A stretch of DNA of 64,000 bases, from assembly GCF_009617585.1 (NCBI RefSeq), contig NZ_WIXI01000043.1, positions 186,001 through 250,000 of the forward strand, given 5' to 3'. Source of the stretch: Endobacterium cereale. GTDB lineage: Bacteria > Pseudomonadota > Alphaproteobacteria > Rhizobiales > Rhizobiaceae. Below are positions 52,682 to 62,732 of the stretch, piece by piece (position 1 is the stretch's first letter; each line of letters starts with the position of its first letter). Made by a program: the position numbers and the translations under genes. The notes below the pieces were generated by a model. The model did not search any database and was not told where the DNA came from. It worked only from the letters and a program-made list of their open reading frames with translations.

Positions 52682-53509
52682 TTACTTGTCCCAATCCGGA
52701 GCCAGATGGCCGGGATTGACGATGCGGCCGTCGGCGCGGGCGAGCTTGTGCACGGCCGCCATTTCCTCTTCCGACAGGGCGAAATCGAAAATCTCGAAAT
52801 TTTCCGGTAGTCGGCTTTCGGTGGCGGTCTTGGAAAGCGCGATCACGTCCTTCTGCTGCACTGCCCAGCGCAGCACCACCTGTGCAGCGGTCTTGCCATG
52901 CTTTGCGCCGATATCCTTCAACGCCTCATCCTTCGGCACGGCGCCATCGGCCATCAGGTAATAGGCGGTTAGCGACATGCCGGTCTTGGCGGCCTCGGCC
53001 AGCACCTTGGACTGGTCGAGATAGGGGTGGTATTCGACCTGATTGTTGACGATGGGCGCGTCGGAAAGTTTTACGGCTTCCGCCATCAGTGCCGTCGAAA
53101 AGTTCGACACTCCGATGTTTTTTACCTTGCCGGCTTTGCGCAATTCGTTAAGCGCGCCGATGCGCTCAGTCAGCGGCATTTCGCTCTGCGGCCAATGCAG
53201 AAGAAGCAGATCGACATAATCGGTCTTAAGCTTCTTGAGGCTTTCGTCGACCGAGGCGATGAAGGCGTCGTGGCCGACACGGTCGACCCAGACTTTTGTA
53301 GTCAGAAAAATATCCTGGCGCGGGATGCCGGAATTGGCCAGAACATCGCCGACCGCCTGTTCGTTCTTGTAGATCTGGGCTGTATCGACATGGCGGAAAC
53401 CAAGTTTTAAGGCCTGCGGCAGGATGCGGTGAACGTCGTCATCCGGCATGCGGAAGGTGCCGAAACCGAGGGCGGGGATGTTGGCGCCGTTTGCGCTGAC
53501 ACTGTGCAT
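52682..53509 (-). CDS. Aldo/keto reductase (2,5-diketogluconate reductase type)
   Basis: This 275-residue TIM-barrel protein has the full catalytic tetrad: Asp42, Tyr47 (VDTAQIYKNE), Lys72 (LTTKVW) and His105 (LLLHWPQ). The VGVSNF-type residues (NIGVSNFSTALM) bind the nicotinamide. It reduces aldehydes or ketones with NADPH. It is followed by a good terminator and is probably monocistronic. Confidence 0.92.
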   Translation of the reverse strand: MHSVSANGANIPALGFGTFRMPDDDVHRILPQALKLGFRHVDTAQIYKNEQAVGDVLANSGIPRQDIFLTTKVWVDRVGHDAFIASVDESLKKLKTDYVDLLLLHWPQSEMPLTERIGALNELRKAGKVKNIGVSNFSTALMAEAVKLSDAPIVNNQVEYHPYLDQSKVLAEAAKTGMSLTAYYLMADGAVPKDEALKDIGAKHGKTAAQVVLRWAVQQKDVIALSKTATESRLPENFEIFDFALSEEEMAAVHKLARADGRIVNPGHLAPDWDK

Positions 53510-53530
53510 AAAAAACTCCTTTGAAAAGGA

Positions 53531-53551
53531 AGCCCGGCAGGACGCCGGGCT
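53531..53551 (-). terminator. Hairpin between the two aldo/keto reductase genes
   Basis: AGCCCGGC-AGGAC-GCCGGGCT has a perfect 8-bp stem; on the minus strand TCCTTTTC follows. It probably ends the upstream (53612-54649) transcript. A second, weaker stem AGACCC/GGGTCT lies at 53558-53578. Confidence 0.6.
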
Positions 53552-53611
53552 GGATGAGACCCTTTTTACATGGGTCTTTTGACCTGTGGTTCAACCGCAA
53601 TCTTTTGCGGT

Positions 53612-54649
53612 TCAGCCTGATATCGGCGGGTTGAGGCGGGCAAAACCCTCCTGCCGGTGGTAGGGAAAATGCGGATAGGGCGGGGTGACGGCGCTTGCCG
53701 CATCGAGCCGGGTGATCTGCTCCGTCGTCAGCGTCCAGCCGACGGCGCCGAGGTTTTGACGCAACTGTTCCTCGTTGCGCGCGCCGATGATGACCGACGA
53801 GACTGTCGGTCGGGAGATCAGCCAGTTAAGCGCCACCTGCGGCACGCTCTTGTTCGTTTCAGCGGCAATCTCTTCCAGCACATCGACAACGCGGTAGAGA
53901 TGTTCGTCATCCACCGGCGGGCCAAAACTGGCGGTCTCGTGCAGGCGGCTTTCTGCCGGAATGGGTTTCGAACGGCTGATCTTTCCCGTCAGCCGGCCCC
54001 AGCCGAGCGGGCTCCAGACCAGTGCGCCAAGACCCTGATCCTTACCGAGCGGCATCAGGTCCCATTCGTAATCGCGACCGATCAGCGAATAATAGACCTG
54101 ATTGGCGACATAGCGCGTCCAGCCGTGTTTTTCGGCCGCGGCCAGCGATTTCATGATCTGCCAGCCGGAAAAGTTCGAGACGCCGATGTAACGCAGCTTG
54201 CCGTCCTGCACGAGGCGGTCGAGCGTCGAGACGACTTCCTCCACCGGTGTCGAGGCGTCGAACGCGTGCAGTTGAAAAATGTCGATATGGTCGGTGCCGA
54301 GCCGTTTCAGCGATGCGTCCACGGCGCCGATCAGGCGGGAGCGTGACGAACCCCAGTCATTCGGCCCGTCGCCGGTCGGCAGGCTGGCTTTTGTCGAGAT
54401 CAGCACCTCGCCGCGCCGGCCCTTGATTGCCTGTCCCAGCACTTCTTCGGAAGCGCCGCTGGAATAGACGTCGGCGGTATCGAACAGACTGACGCCGGCT
54501 TCGAGGCAGATATCGACAAGGCGGCGGGCTTCTTCCACGTCTGTATTGCCCCAGGCACTGAAGAGCGGGCCGGAACCGCCGAACGTGCCGGCGCCGAAGG
54601 AGAGGACCGGCACTTTCAGGCCGGATTTGCCGAGATTACGGTATTCCAT
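53612..54649 (-). CDS. Aldo/keto reductase (YghZ/potassium-channel beta-subunit type)
   Basis: The start MEYRNLGKSGLKVPVLSFG at 54649 is the usual beginning of this subgroup; AAAGGATC lies upstream. It has 345 residues. The tetrad is Asp57, Tyr62 (DTADVYSSGASEE), Lys87 (ISTKAS) and the His of QLHAFD near residue 128. It lies 20 bases after the MFS gene on the same strand, so the two probably form an operon under the divergent LysR. Confidence 0.92.
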   Translation of the reverse strand: MEYRNLGKSGLKVPVLSFGAGTFGGSGPLFSAWGNTDVEEARRLVDICLEAGVSLFDTADVYSSGASEEVLGQAIKGRRGEVLISTKASLPTGDGPNDWGSSRSRLIGAVDASLKRLGTDHIDIFQLHAFDASTPVEEVVSTLDRLVQDGKLRYIGVSNFSGWQIMKSLAAAEKHGWTRYVANQVYYSLIGRDYEWDLMPLGKDQGLGALVWSPLGWGRLTGKISRSKPIPAESRLHETASFGPPVDDEHLYRVVDVLEEIAAETNKSVPQVALNWLISRPTVSSVIIGARNEEQLRQNLGAVGWTLTTEQITRLDAASAVTPPYPHFPYHRQEGFARLNPPISG

Positions 54650-54669
54650 GACGGTGATCCTTTCTGAAT

Positions 54670-55857
54670 TTATTCGGCCGGTGAAAGCCGGGTGGCATTG
54701 CCGTCGGTGCGGCGGTCGAGGCGCATGGCGGCAAGTGCCACGGCAAGAGCGACGATCGGCACGAGACCGGCGACCAGAGTCACGGAGCCGAGGCCCGGCC
54801 CGTGGTCGATGACGGCGCCGCCAAGCCATGCACCGATGGCGTTTCCGAGGTTGAAGGCGGCGATGTTGAAGGAGGAGGCAAGGCCTTGGCCGGCGCCTTC
54901 CGCCTGTTTCAGAACCCACATCTGCAGCGGTGCGACGGTGGCAAAAGCGGCTGCACCGAACAGGCCGATGGCGATCACCACCAGAACCGGCTGATGAAGT
55001 GCGGCCGTCATCGCCATCAGCACGGCGGCAAGCGCCACGAGGCTGCCGATAATGGTCGGGCCGAGATGTCGGTCAGCCAGCCAGCCGCCGAAAAGGTTGC
55101 CGATCACGAGGCCGCCGCCGAAAACGAGGAGGATAGGCGAGACGGCGCTTTCCGAAAAACCGGTGATCTCGGTCAGGATAGGCGCGATATAGGTGAAGGC
55201 GGCAAACACGCCGACCCAGGAGAGGACGGTGGTCAGAAGACCGAGAATGACACCACGGCGGCCGAGCACGGCAGCGACGCCCTGCGAGGTTTCTTCTGCT
55301 GTATCCGAAGGTTTATCCTTGGGCACCAGAAGCGCGATCACGGCAAGGGCGAGAATACCGATGAGGGTGACGGCCCAGAAGGTGGCGCGCCAGCCATAGG
55401 CCTGGCCGAGCCATGTGCCGAAAGGCACGCCAAGAATGTTGGCGACGGTGAGGCCGGTGAACATGATGGCGATGGCGGATGCCTTCTTGTTGGGTGCGAC
55501 AAGGCCGGTGGCAACCACCGAACCGACACCGAAGAAGGAGGCGTGTGCGAAGGCGGTGAGCACGCGGGCGGCCATCAGCGTCCAGTAATCGGGCGCGAGC
55601 GCACAGGCGAGATTGCCGATCGTGAAGACCACCATCAGCGCCAGCAGCAAGGTTTTTCGCGGCATCTTGCCGGAGATGGCGGCGAGAACAGGGGCGCCGA
55701 TGACGACACCAAGTGCATAACCGGAGATCAGAAGGCCGGCGGCGGAGATGGAGACACCGAGATCCTTGCTGACATCGATCAGCAATCCCATGATGACGAA
55801 TTCCGTGACGCCGATGCCGAAGGCACCGGCCGTCAGGGCGTAAAGAGCGAGAGGCAT
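54670..55857 (-). CDS. MFS transporter (DHA1/AraJ-like exporter)
   Basis: This 395-residue protein has 12 membrane helices, begins MPLALYALTAGAFGIGVTEF and has the DHA1 features GLLISGYALGVVIGAPVLAAISGKMPRK-like loop 2-3 and LTAFAHASFFGVGSVVATGL. Relatives export sugars or drugs. It is divergent from a LysR regulator and co-directional with an aldo/keto reductase. Confidence 0.9.
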   Translation of the reverse strand: MPLALYALTAGAFGIGVTEFVIMGLLIDVSKDLGVSISAAGLLISGYALGVVIGAPVLAAISGKMPRKTLLLALMVVFTIGNLACALAPDYWTLMAARVLTAFAHASFFGVGSVVATGLVAPNKKASAIAIMFTGLTVANILGVPFGTWLGQAYGWRATFWAVTLIGILALAVIALLVPKDKPSDTAEETSQGVAAVLGRRGVILGLLTTVLSWVGVFAAFTYIAPILTEITGFSESAVSPILLVFGGGLVIGNLFGGWLADRHLGPTIIGSLVALAAVLMAMTAALHQPVLVVIAIGLFGAAAFATVAPLQMWVLKQAEGAGQGLASSFNIAAFNLGNAIGAWLGGAVIDHGPGLGSVTLVAGLVPIVALAVALAAMRLDRRTDGNATRLSPAE

Positions 55858-55974
55858 TTTTCATGTTCCTTGGGAGGAGGGCTGTTTGATGCGTCGCAAT
55901 ATCGTCGCGAAGGACTTGCACCGGTAGCGGCACAGGCGGATAATCATTTGTGAATTGAAGTCACAGGTGATGCG

Positions 55975-56874
55975 ATGGACAACCGTGCCGGCGAAATGGA
56001 AGTGTTTGTTCTCGCGGCCGAGCTGAAAAGCTTTTCTGCGGCCGGACGGAGGCTGAAGCTGTCGCCATCGGCGGTCAGCAAGCTGGTGACACGGCTGGAG
56101 GATCGGCTCGGCACCCGTCTCGTCGTGCGCTCCACCCGTTTGCTGCAATTGACGCCGGAGGGGGAGACCTATCTTGCCCGTGCTTCCCGCATTCTTGCCG
56201 AAATCGCGGATACGGAAGCGGTAGTGGCCGGTGGCGGGCGCATGCGGCCACGTGGACCTTTGTCGGTCAATGCTTCCGTCGGTTTCGGCGAACATCAAAT
56301 TCTGCCGATGATACGCGATTTCCAGATGCAGTTTCCGGAAGTACAGCTGGATATTACCCTGACCGACGACACCGTGGACCTCATCCGCGAACGTGTCGAT
56401 ATTGCCATCCGCCATGGACCCTTGCGCGATTCATCGCTGATGGCACGGAAACTCGGACAGAGCCGGCAGGTGGTGATCGCCTCGCCGGATTATGTGCGTG
56501 AACACGGTGCCCCGAAAACCCCCGACGATCTGCTGCACCACAATTGCATCAACTTCAATTTCCGGCGTGCCGTCGAAGGCTGGCCGTTCCGCGATCCCAA
56601 AACAGGCAAGGTGGACGTGCGCCCGGTGGCCGGCGGCCTGAAGGCGTCGACCGGGTCGATCATCCGGCAACTCTGCCTTGATGGTCTGGGTATCGGTCGC
56701 GTCGGGCGTTTTCATGTCGAGCCGGATATCGAGAACGGGCGGCTGGTCGTGCTGCTTGAGGATTTCAATCCCGAGGATATCGAGGAAATCCACGCGGTTT
56801 ATGCCGGCCACGAACATCTGGCCGTGCGTATTCGCGCATTCATCGATTTTCTGGCGAGAAGACTGCAGGGCTGA
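55975..56874 (+). CDS. LysR-family transcriptional regulator
   Basis: This 299-residue protein has the helix-turn-helix LKSFSAAGRRLKLSPSAVSKLVTRLEDRLG near the N-terminus and a PBP2-like effector domain with a QILPMIRDFQMQFPEVQLDITLTDD-type core. It is of the CrgA/AaeR-like subgroup that commonly controls a divergent MFS/oxidoreductase pair. The stop codon lies in the loop of a strong hairpin. Confidence 0.92.
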   Translation: MDNRAGEMEVFVLAAELKSFSAAGRRLKLSPSAVSKLVTRLEDRLGTRLVVRSTRLLQLTPEGETYLARASRILAEIADTEAVVAGGGRMRPRGPLSVNASVGFGEHQILPMIRDFQMQFPEVQLDITLTDDTVDLIRERVDIAIRHGPLRDSSLMARKLGQSRQVVIASPDYVREHGAPKTPDDLLHHNCINFNFRRAVEGWPFRDPKTGKVDVRPVAGGLKASTGSIIRQLCLDGLGIGRVGRFHVEPDIENGRLVVLLEDFNPEDIEEIHAVYAGHEHLAVRIRAFIDFLARRLQG

Positions 56875-56892
56875 CGTCCTGCAGTCTTCTCG
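56855..56892. terminator. Strong bidirectional hairpin between lysR and the arabinose operon
   Basis: CGAGAAGACTGCAGG and CCTGCAGTCTTCTCG form a perfect 15-bp inverted repeat with an 8-base loop that contains the lysR stop codon. It separates two convergent transcription units; no T-run follows. Confidence 0.8.
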
Positions 56893-56902
56893 ATGCGGAA
56901 TC

Positions 56903-57874
56903 TCAGCCGGCCTTCTGCGACCTGTCTTTCGAAAACAGCAGGATTCCCTTCTGCATGGCGACGAAGGAAAAGAGCAGGATGCCGATCAGGATCTTTGTCC
57001 ACCAGCTGGAAAGCGTGCCGTCGAAGGTGATGTAAGTCTGGATCAGGCCCTGGATGGCAATGCCGATAAAAGTTCCGGCCACGAAACCGACACCGCCCGA
57101 CAGAAGCGTGCCGCCGATTACCACGGCCGCGATCGCATCCAGTTCCACGCCGACTGTCGCCAGCGAATAACCGGCGGAGGTATAGATCGAATAAACGATA
57201 CCCGACAGACCGGCGAGAAGACCGGACACCGCATAGATGGCGATCGTCGTGCGGGCGACATCCACGCCCATCAGTTTTGCGGTCGCAACACCGCCGCCGA
57301 GTGCGTACACGTTTGCGCCGAAGCGGGTGCGATGAGCGATGACGATGCAGACCAGAAAGGTGACGATCATGGCCGCGCCGATCAGCGTAAAGCGACCGCC
57401 GCCGGGAAGCCGCAGATACCAGTCCTGCAAGGTTTCATAGAATGGATGTTTGATCGGGATGGAATCGATCGACACCACGAATGCGAGACCGCGCGCCAAA
57501 AACATGCCGGCCAGCGTGACGATGAAGGCCGGCATGTCGAGATAGTGGATGATCGCGCCCATGAGTGCGCCGAAGGCGGTGGTCATCACCAGCACGATCG
57601 CGAAGGCCAGCAGCGGATGGATCGATGTCGTTGCGAGGATCATCGCCAGAAAGATGCTGGTAAAGGCGATGACGGAACCGATGGAAAGGTCGATGCCGCC
57701 CGACAGGATGACAAAAGTCATGCCGACGGCCGCGATGCCGAGAAACGCATTGTCCGTCAGCAGATTGCCGATGACACGCGTGGAAAACATGGGCGGAAAC
57801 TGAAAGGTGCTGGCGATATAGGCGATGATGAAGATCGCGAGCGTCGCAAGAAGCGGCAGGTAACGCTGGCTCAT
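56903..57874 (-). CDS. Sugar ABC transporter permease (YjfF type)
   Basis: The start MSQRYLPLLATLAIFIIAYI at 57874 overlaps the previous stop by 4 bases. It has 323 residues, about ten membrane helices, and the RbsC-like motif GGIDLSIGSVIAFTS and ALGGGVATAKLMGVDVARTTIAIYAVSG-like loop. It is last in the operon after araD and the other two ABC genes, so it probably imports L-arabinose or an arabinose-containing sugar. Confidence 0.9.
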   Translation of the reverse strand: MSQRYLPLLATLAIFIIAYIASTFQFPPMFSTRVIGNLLTDNAFLGIAAVGMTFVILSGGIDLSIGSVIAFTSIFLAMILATTSIHPLLAFAIVLVMTTAFGALMGAIIHYLDMPAFIVTLAGMFLARGLAFVVSIDSIPIKHPFYETLQDWYLRLPGGGRFTLIGAAMIVTFLVCIVIAHRTRFGANVYALGGGVATAKLMGVDVARTTIAIYAVSGLLAGLSGIVYSIYTSAGYSLATVGVELDAIAAVVIGGTLLSGGVGFVAGTFIGIAIQGLIQTYITFDGTLSSWWTKILIGILLFSFVAMQKGILLFSKDRSQKAG

Positions 57875-58896
57875 TGTTGCGCTCCTTTCGGGGCTGCGAC
57901 GGGGGCCGGGCGCGTTCTGTTGACGAAGCTCAAAAGCGTTTTGGCTTCCGGTGACTGGATGATGAGGATCACCACTACGATCGCGGCCTTGATGATCAGG
58001 TTGAACTGCGGCGGAAAGCCGGAGAGCAGGATGCCGGTGTTTATCGCCTGAATGATCATCGCGCCGAGCAGCGAGCCGATAATGCTGAAGCGGCCGCCGA
58101 GCAGTGACGTGCCGCCGACCACGACGGCGAGGATCGCATCCAGTTCCAGCCAGAGCCCGGCATTGTTGGCATCGGCACCACGGATATCGGCCGCAATGGC
58201 AACGCCTGCGATCGAGGCGCAGATGCCGGAGAGGATATAGGCGGCGATCAGCAGGACCGGCGCGTTGACGCCGGCCAGCATGCTGGCGCGCCGGTTGATG
58301 CCGACCGCTTCGATCAGCATGCCGAGCGCCGACCGGCGTAGAACGAGGGTGACGAGAGTTGCAAACACCACCCAGATGACGATGGGCACCGGCAGGCCGA
58401 GGAAGGCGCCGCTGCCCACGAATGCCAGTGAGGGATCGTCGAAAGTCAGGATGGCGCCCTCGGTGATCAACTGGGCGATACCGCGTCCCGCCACCATCAG
58501 GATCAGGGTTGCGATGATCGGCTGGATATTGAGAAAGGCGACAAGCACGCCGTTCCACAGTCCGCAGATCACGCCGACACTGAGGGCCAGGAAGAGCGTG
58601 GTGGCGATTGGCTGTCCCTGTACACTGGCGGAAGCCGCGACTGCGCCGCAGATTGCCATGACAGCGCCGACCGAAAGGTCGATACCCTTGGTGGCGATCA
58701 CCACCGTCATACCTATGGACAGGAGTGCGACGGGTGCGCCGCGGTTGAGGACGTCGATAAGGCTGCCATAGGCGCGGCCGTTCTGGAATGTCAGGCTGAA
58801 AAAGGCGGGAAAGACAAGCCAGATCAGAAAGAGGATCGCGCCGAGCGCAATCAGCTGGGGCGCCAGTCGGCGTAAAAGAGAAACCCTGTCACTCAT
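57871..58896 (-). CDS. Sugar ABC transporter permease (YtfT type)
   Basis: This 341-residue protein has about ten helices, GIDLSVGAVMAICGAVAAS near residue 75 and the cytoplasmic VGINRRASMLAGVNA loop that contacts the ATPase. It forms a heterodimer with the YjfF-type permease. It overlaps the ATPase gene by 4 bases. Confidence 0.92.
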   Translation of the reverse strand: MSDRVSLLRRLAPQLIALGAILFLIWLVFPAFFSLTFQNGRAYGSLIDVLNRGAPVALLSIGMTVVIATKGIDLSVGAVMAICGAVAASASVQGQPIATTLFLALSVGVICGLWNGVLVAFLNIQPIIATLILMVAGRGIAQLITEGAILTFDDPSLAFVGSGAFLGLPVPIVIWVVFATLVTLVLRRSALGMLIEAVGINRRASMLAGVNAPVLLIAAYILSGICASIAGVAIAADIRGADANNAGLWLELDAILAVVVGGTSLLGGRFSIIGSLLGAMIIQAINTGILLSGFPPQFNLIIKAAIVVVILIIQSPEAKTLLSFVNRTRPAPVAAPKGAQQ

Positions 58897-60422
58897 GCGA
58901 CCTGTGACCTCTCTGGTTGTGATGGCCGGGCTGCGATGGCGTTGATGATGTGGGTGGTGGTGATCTCCTCGTCGCTCAGTTCCGCCACATGCTGGCGGTC
59001 GCGCAGCACGAGAACGCGCGAGGAATAGGTGACCAGCTCGTCGAGTTCCGAGGAGATGACCAGTAGCGACATGCCATCCGCGCAGAGGTTTTCGATTAGA
59101 CGGATGATCTCTCCATGCGCACCGACATCAATGCCGCGCGTGGGTTCGTCGAGGATCAGGAATTCGGGATTGGTGGCGAGCCAGCGGGCGAGAATGGCTT
59201 TTTGCTGGTTGCCGCCGGAGAGCAGGCGGATGGATTTTTCACGATCGGTGGTGCGGATGTCGAGCGCCTTGATGTATTGATCGGCCAGCGCGTTCTGCTG
59301 CGTGCGGGAAACCGGCTTCCACCAGCCTTGGCGGGCTTGCAGGGCGAGCGCGATGTTTTCACGTATCGAAAGGTCTCCGACGATACCATCGACCTTGCGG
59401 TCTTCGGGGCAAAAGCCGAACCGCCTTGCGATGGCGGCGCGTGGGGAGTTTACCGAAACCACCGAGCCATCGATTGTGGCTTTCGAGCCGCTATCCGGTG
59501 CCTTCAGCCCGAACAGCAGTTCTGCGGTTTCGGTCCGACCCGAGCCGAGAAGCCCTGCAATGCCGACCACTTCGCCGCGATGGACTAAGAGGTCGAAGGG
59601 TTTGATCGTGCCCGCCTTGCCGTAGTTTTCGAACCGGTATCGCGGCTCGGAAAGCTGTTCGGATTTCCGGTGCGAGGATTTCGAGAGTTCCTGTAATTCG
59701 TGCCCCAGCATCAGGGTCACGAGTTCCTGTCTCGGCAGCGTTGCCGTTTCGCGCGTGGCCACCAGCCGGCCATTGCGCAGAACGGTGATGCGATCGGAAA
59801 GCGTATAAACCTGTTCAAGGAAATGGGTGATGAAGATGATGCCGAGACCCTTGGCTTTCAGGTCGCGAACGATGGCGAACAGCATCTCAACTTCCCTGGC
59901 ATCGAGGCTGGCCGTCGGTTCGTCCAGGATCAGCACCTTGCCGGACAGATCGACTGCACGGGCTATGGCGATCACCTGCTGCACGGCCACCGAATAGCTG
60001 TCGAGGCTGGCGGAGACATTGATGTCGAGCCCGTATTTCGCCAGCAGCGCGCGGGCATTCTCCTTCATCGCGCTCGACCGGATGAGGCCGAAGCGGCGCG
60101 GCTGACGTCCCAGAAAGAGATTTTCGGCCACCGACAGGTTCGGCAGCAGGTTCACTTCCTGATAGACCGTGCCGATGCCGAGTGCCTGCGCGCAGAGCGG
60201 GTTTTTCGGGTCGATCGGCTCGCCGTCAAGCGTCACCGTGCCGCCATCGCGGCGATAGGCGCCGGTCAGGCATTTGATCAGAGTCGATTTGCCGGCGCCG
60301 TTTTCACCCAGCAGCGCGTGAACCTCTCCCCGCCGCAGGGAAAAATTCACGCCATCGAGAGCCTTGGCGCCCGGAAAGATCTTGGTGATCCCGGTTGCCG
60401 ATAGAATTGCGTTGTCGTCCAT
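58893..60422 (-). CDS. Sugar ABC transporter ATP-binding protein (YtfR/AraG type, two ABC domains)
   Basis: The start MDDNAILSATGITKIFPG at 60422 follows GGAGGAGG. It has 509 residues. The first ABC domain has Walker A GENGAGKST and Walker B VLILDEPTASLD. The second has a degenerate Walker A (GLLGSGRTET), signature LSGGNQQKAILARWL and DEPTRGID. This tandem architecture is typical of CUT2 pentose importers. It lies 49 bases after araD. No binding-protein gene is present between the enzymes and the ATPase. Confidence 0.94.
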   Translation of the reverse strand: MDDNAILSATGITKIFPGAKALDGVNFSLRRGEVHALLGENGAGKSTLIKCLTGAYRRDGGTVTLDGEPIDPKNPLCAQALGIGTVYQEVNLLPNLSVAENLFLGRQPRRFGLIRSSAMKENARALLAKYGLDINVSASLDSYSVAVQQVIAIARAVDLSGKVLILDEPTASLDAREVEMLFAIVRDLKAKGLGIIFITHFLEQVYTLSDRITVLRNGRLVATRETATLPRQELVTLMLGHELQELSKSSHRKSEQLSEPRYRFENYGKAGTIKPFDLLVHRGEVVGIAGLLGSGRTETAELLFGLKAPDSGSKATIDGSVVSVNSPRAAIARRFGFCPEDRKVDGIVGDLSIRENIALALQARQGWWKPVSRTQQNALADQYIKALDIRTTDREKSIRLLSGGNQQKAILARWLATNPEFLILDEPTRGIDVGAHGEIIRLIENLCADGMSLLVISSELDELVTYSSRVLVLRDRQHVAELSDEEITTTHIINAIAARPSQPERSQVA

Positions 60423-60471
60423 ACGAAATGCCTCCTCCCCGAGTTCCGTCGATCTGCTTTGGTGCAATCGT

Positions 60472-61179
60472 TCAGGTCGGTGGCGGCTTCTGGCCGTAAT
60501 AGGCGTTCGGGCCGTGTTTGCGCTGAAAGTGTTTGGTCAGCAGTTCCGTCTCGATCTGCGGCAGGGATGGCGCCAGTTGCAGCGACATGATCGCCATCTG
60601 TGCGATACATTCCACCGCAACGGCGACTTCGACGGCTTTCGCGACGCTCACACCCCAGGTGAAGGGTGCATGCCTATTCACCAGCACGCCGGGCAGATCG
60701 AGCGGATCGATATTGCCGATACATTCGACGATGACATTGCCGGTTTCCCATTCATAGGCGGTGGAAATTTCCTGCGGCGTCATCTTGCGGGTTACCGGAA
60801 CGTCGCCGTTGAAATAGTCGGCATGCGTGGTGCCGAAGATCGGGATGGCGCGACCGGCCTGCGCAAAGGCGGTGGCGTGCGAGGAATGGGTGTGCACCAC
60901 GCCGCCGATCTGTGGATATGCTGTCAGCAGCCGCCGATGTGTCGGCGTGTCGGAGGAGGGATTGAGTTTGCCCTCCACTCGTTCGCCCTCGAAATCGACG
61001 ATCACCATGTCTTCCGGGCGCAGATCGTCATAACCGACCCCACTCGGCTTGATGGCGAACACGCCACGCTTGCGATCCACCGCACTGGCATTGCCGAAGG
61101 TGAGGTTGATCAGTCCTTTGGCGGGAAGCGCGATATTGGCCTCGTAGGCTTCCCGTTTGAGTTCCTTGTAATGCGCCAT
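60472..61179 (-). CDS. araD: L-ribulose-5-phosphate 4-epimerase
   Basis: This 235-residue protein has the zinc-binding VVHTHSSHATAF (His95 and His97 region), the phosphate site SGVGYDDL after KP, and the N-terminal LINLTFGNASAVD. It interconverts L-ribulose 5-phosphate and D-xylulose 5-phosphate, the last step of L-arabinose entry into the pentose phosphate pathway. It lies directly after araA. Confidence 0.95.
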   Translation of the reverse strand: MAHYKELKREAYEANIALPAKGLINLTFGNASAVDRKRGVFAIKPSGVGYDDLRPEDMVIVDFEGERVEGKLNPSSDTPTHRRLLTAYPQIGGVVHTHSSHATAFAQAGRAIPIFGTTHADYFNGDVPVTRKMTPQEISTAYEWETGNVIVECIGNIDPLDLPGVLVNRHAPFTWGVSVAKAVEVAVAVECIAQMAIMSLQLAPSLPQIETELLTKHFQRKHGPNAYYGQKPPPT

Positions 61180-61183
61180 GGTC

Positions 61184-62698
61184 TCAAGCCCGGATGCCGC
61201 GTGCGAAGTGGTAATAGACTTCGTTGTTGCGCAGATCCTGCTTGAAGGCGGACAGAGTCGTATCGTCGTTGATCACCGCCAGTTCGATGCCGGCAATGGT
61301 GGCGAAATCCTCCAGCATCTCGGTGGTGACGTCGTAGCTGTAGGCGGTGTGATGCGCGCCGCCGGCGAGTATCCAGGCGGCAAGCGCCGTCTTGAAATCC
61401 GGTTTGCATTGCCAGACGGCGCGCGCCACCGGCAGTTTCGGCAGGTCGGGATGGTCGATCGATTGCACCTCGTTGACGAGCAGGCGGAAGCGATTGCCGA
61501 GATCGATCAGCGTCGCATTGAGGGCCGCACCCTTCACCGAATTAAAGACCAGACGGACCGGGTCATCCTTGCCGCCGATGCCGAGTGCGTGGATCTCGAC
61601 GCTTGGTTTTCCCGCCGCGATCGTCGGGCAAACTTCCAGCATGTGCGAGCCAAGCACCGCTTCCTCGCCTTCTGCGAGATTATAGGTGTAATCCTCCATG
61701 AAGGAGGTGGCGCCGCTCATGCCTTCACCCATCACTTTCAGGGCGCGAACGAGGGCGGAGGTTTTCCAGTCGCCTTCGCCAGCAAAACCGTAACCCGATG
61801 CCATCAGACGCTGCGGCGCCATGCCCGGCAACTGGGTGAGGCCATGCAGGTCCTCGAATGTGGTCGTGAAACCCTTGAAGCCACCGGCTTCGAGAAAACG
61901 GCGAAGCCCGAGTTCCTGACGTGCATTGTAGAGCAGCGCGTCGTGCTTCGGACCGGCCTTGCGCAGTGCCGGGACAACCGAATAGAGCGTTTCATAGTCT
62001 GCGGCGAGAGCGGCGACATCGGACTGGCTGACGGCGTTGATCGCGGCGACAAGGTCTCCAATACCAAAACCATTGACCGAAAAACCGAAGGCCATTTCGG
62101 CGGACACCTTGTCGCCATCGGTGACAGCCACATACCGCATGTTGTCGCCAAAGCGGCAAAAGCGGCCGCCCTGCCAGTCATGCCAGGCGCGCACGGCCCG
62201 CATCCAGGCATCGATCCGCGTATGGACTTCCGGATCGGACCAATGACCGACCACGACCTTGCGACCGAGGCGCAGGCGCGTGTGCAGGAAGCCGGCTTCC
62301 CGGTCGCCGTGGGCGGCCTGATGCAGGTTCATGTAATCCATGTCGATGGTCGACCACGGGAGATCGCGTTCGAACTGGGTGTGGAGATGCATGAACGGCT
62401 TGTTGAGCTGCGTCAGGCCTCTGATCCACATCTTCGCGGGCGAGAATGTGTGCATCCATAAAATCAAACCGGCGCATTCTGGATCGGCATTGGCCTTGAT
62501 GCACAAATCGGCGATTTCGTCCGTCGTCTTCACGATCGGCATCGAAACGATCGGCAGAGGGAACTTACCCGCCGCATCCAGCTCCGAGGCGATTTTCTGC
62601 GCATTGTCGGCGACCTGCTCCAGCGTTTCAGGCCCGTATAGATGCTGGGAACCGCAGACAAACCAGATCTTTGCCGGTTTCAAACCAATGATTGTCAT
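61184..62698 (-). CDS. araA: L-arabinose isomerase
   Basis: The start [20 protein letters not shown] at 62698 is chosen over one 12 bases earlier because GGAG then lies at proper spacing. It has 504 residues. Recognisable are [28 protein letters not shown] near residue 85 and [13 protein letters not shown] with metal-binding glutamates (about residue 332). It converts L-arabinose to L-ribulose. It is in one operon with araB and araD. Confidence 0.96.
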   Translation of the reverse strand: MTIIGLKPAKIWFVCGSQHLYGPETLEQVADNAQKIASELDAAGKFPLPIVSMPIVKTTDEIADLCIKANADPECAGLILWMHTFSPAKMWIRGLTQLNKPFMHLHTQFERDLPWSTIDMDYMNLHQAAHGDREAGFLHTRLRLGRKVVVGHWSDPEVHTRIDAWMRAVRAWHDWQGGRFCRFGDNMRYVAVTDGDKVSAEMAFGFSVNGFGIGDLVAAINAVSQSDVAALAADYETLYSVVPALRKAGPKHDALLYNARQELGLRRFLEAGGFKGFTTTFEDLHGLTQLPGMAPQRLMASGYGFAGEGDWKTSALVRALKVMGEGMSGATSFMEDYTYNLAEGEEAVLGSHMLEVCPTIAAGKPSVEIHALGIGGKDDPVRLVFNSVKGAALNATLIDLGNRFRLLVNEVQSIDHPDLPKLPVARAVWQCKPDFKTALAAWILAGGAHHTAYSYDVTTEMLEDFATIAGIELAVINDDTTLSAFKQDLRNNEVYYHFARGIRA

Positions 62699-62732
62699 TT
62701 CTTGCTCCATATGTCTTGTGGCGCAGCGCGCC

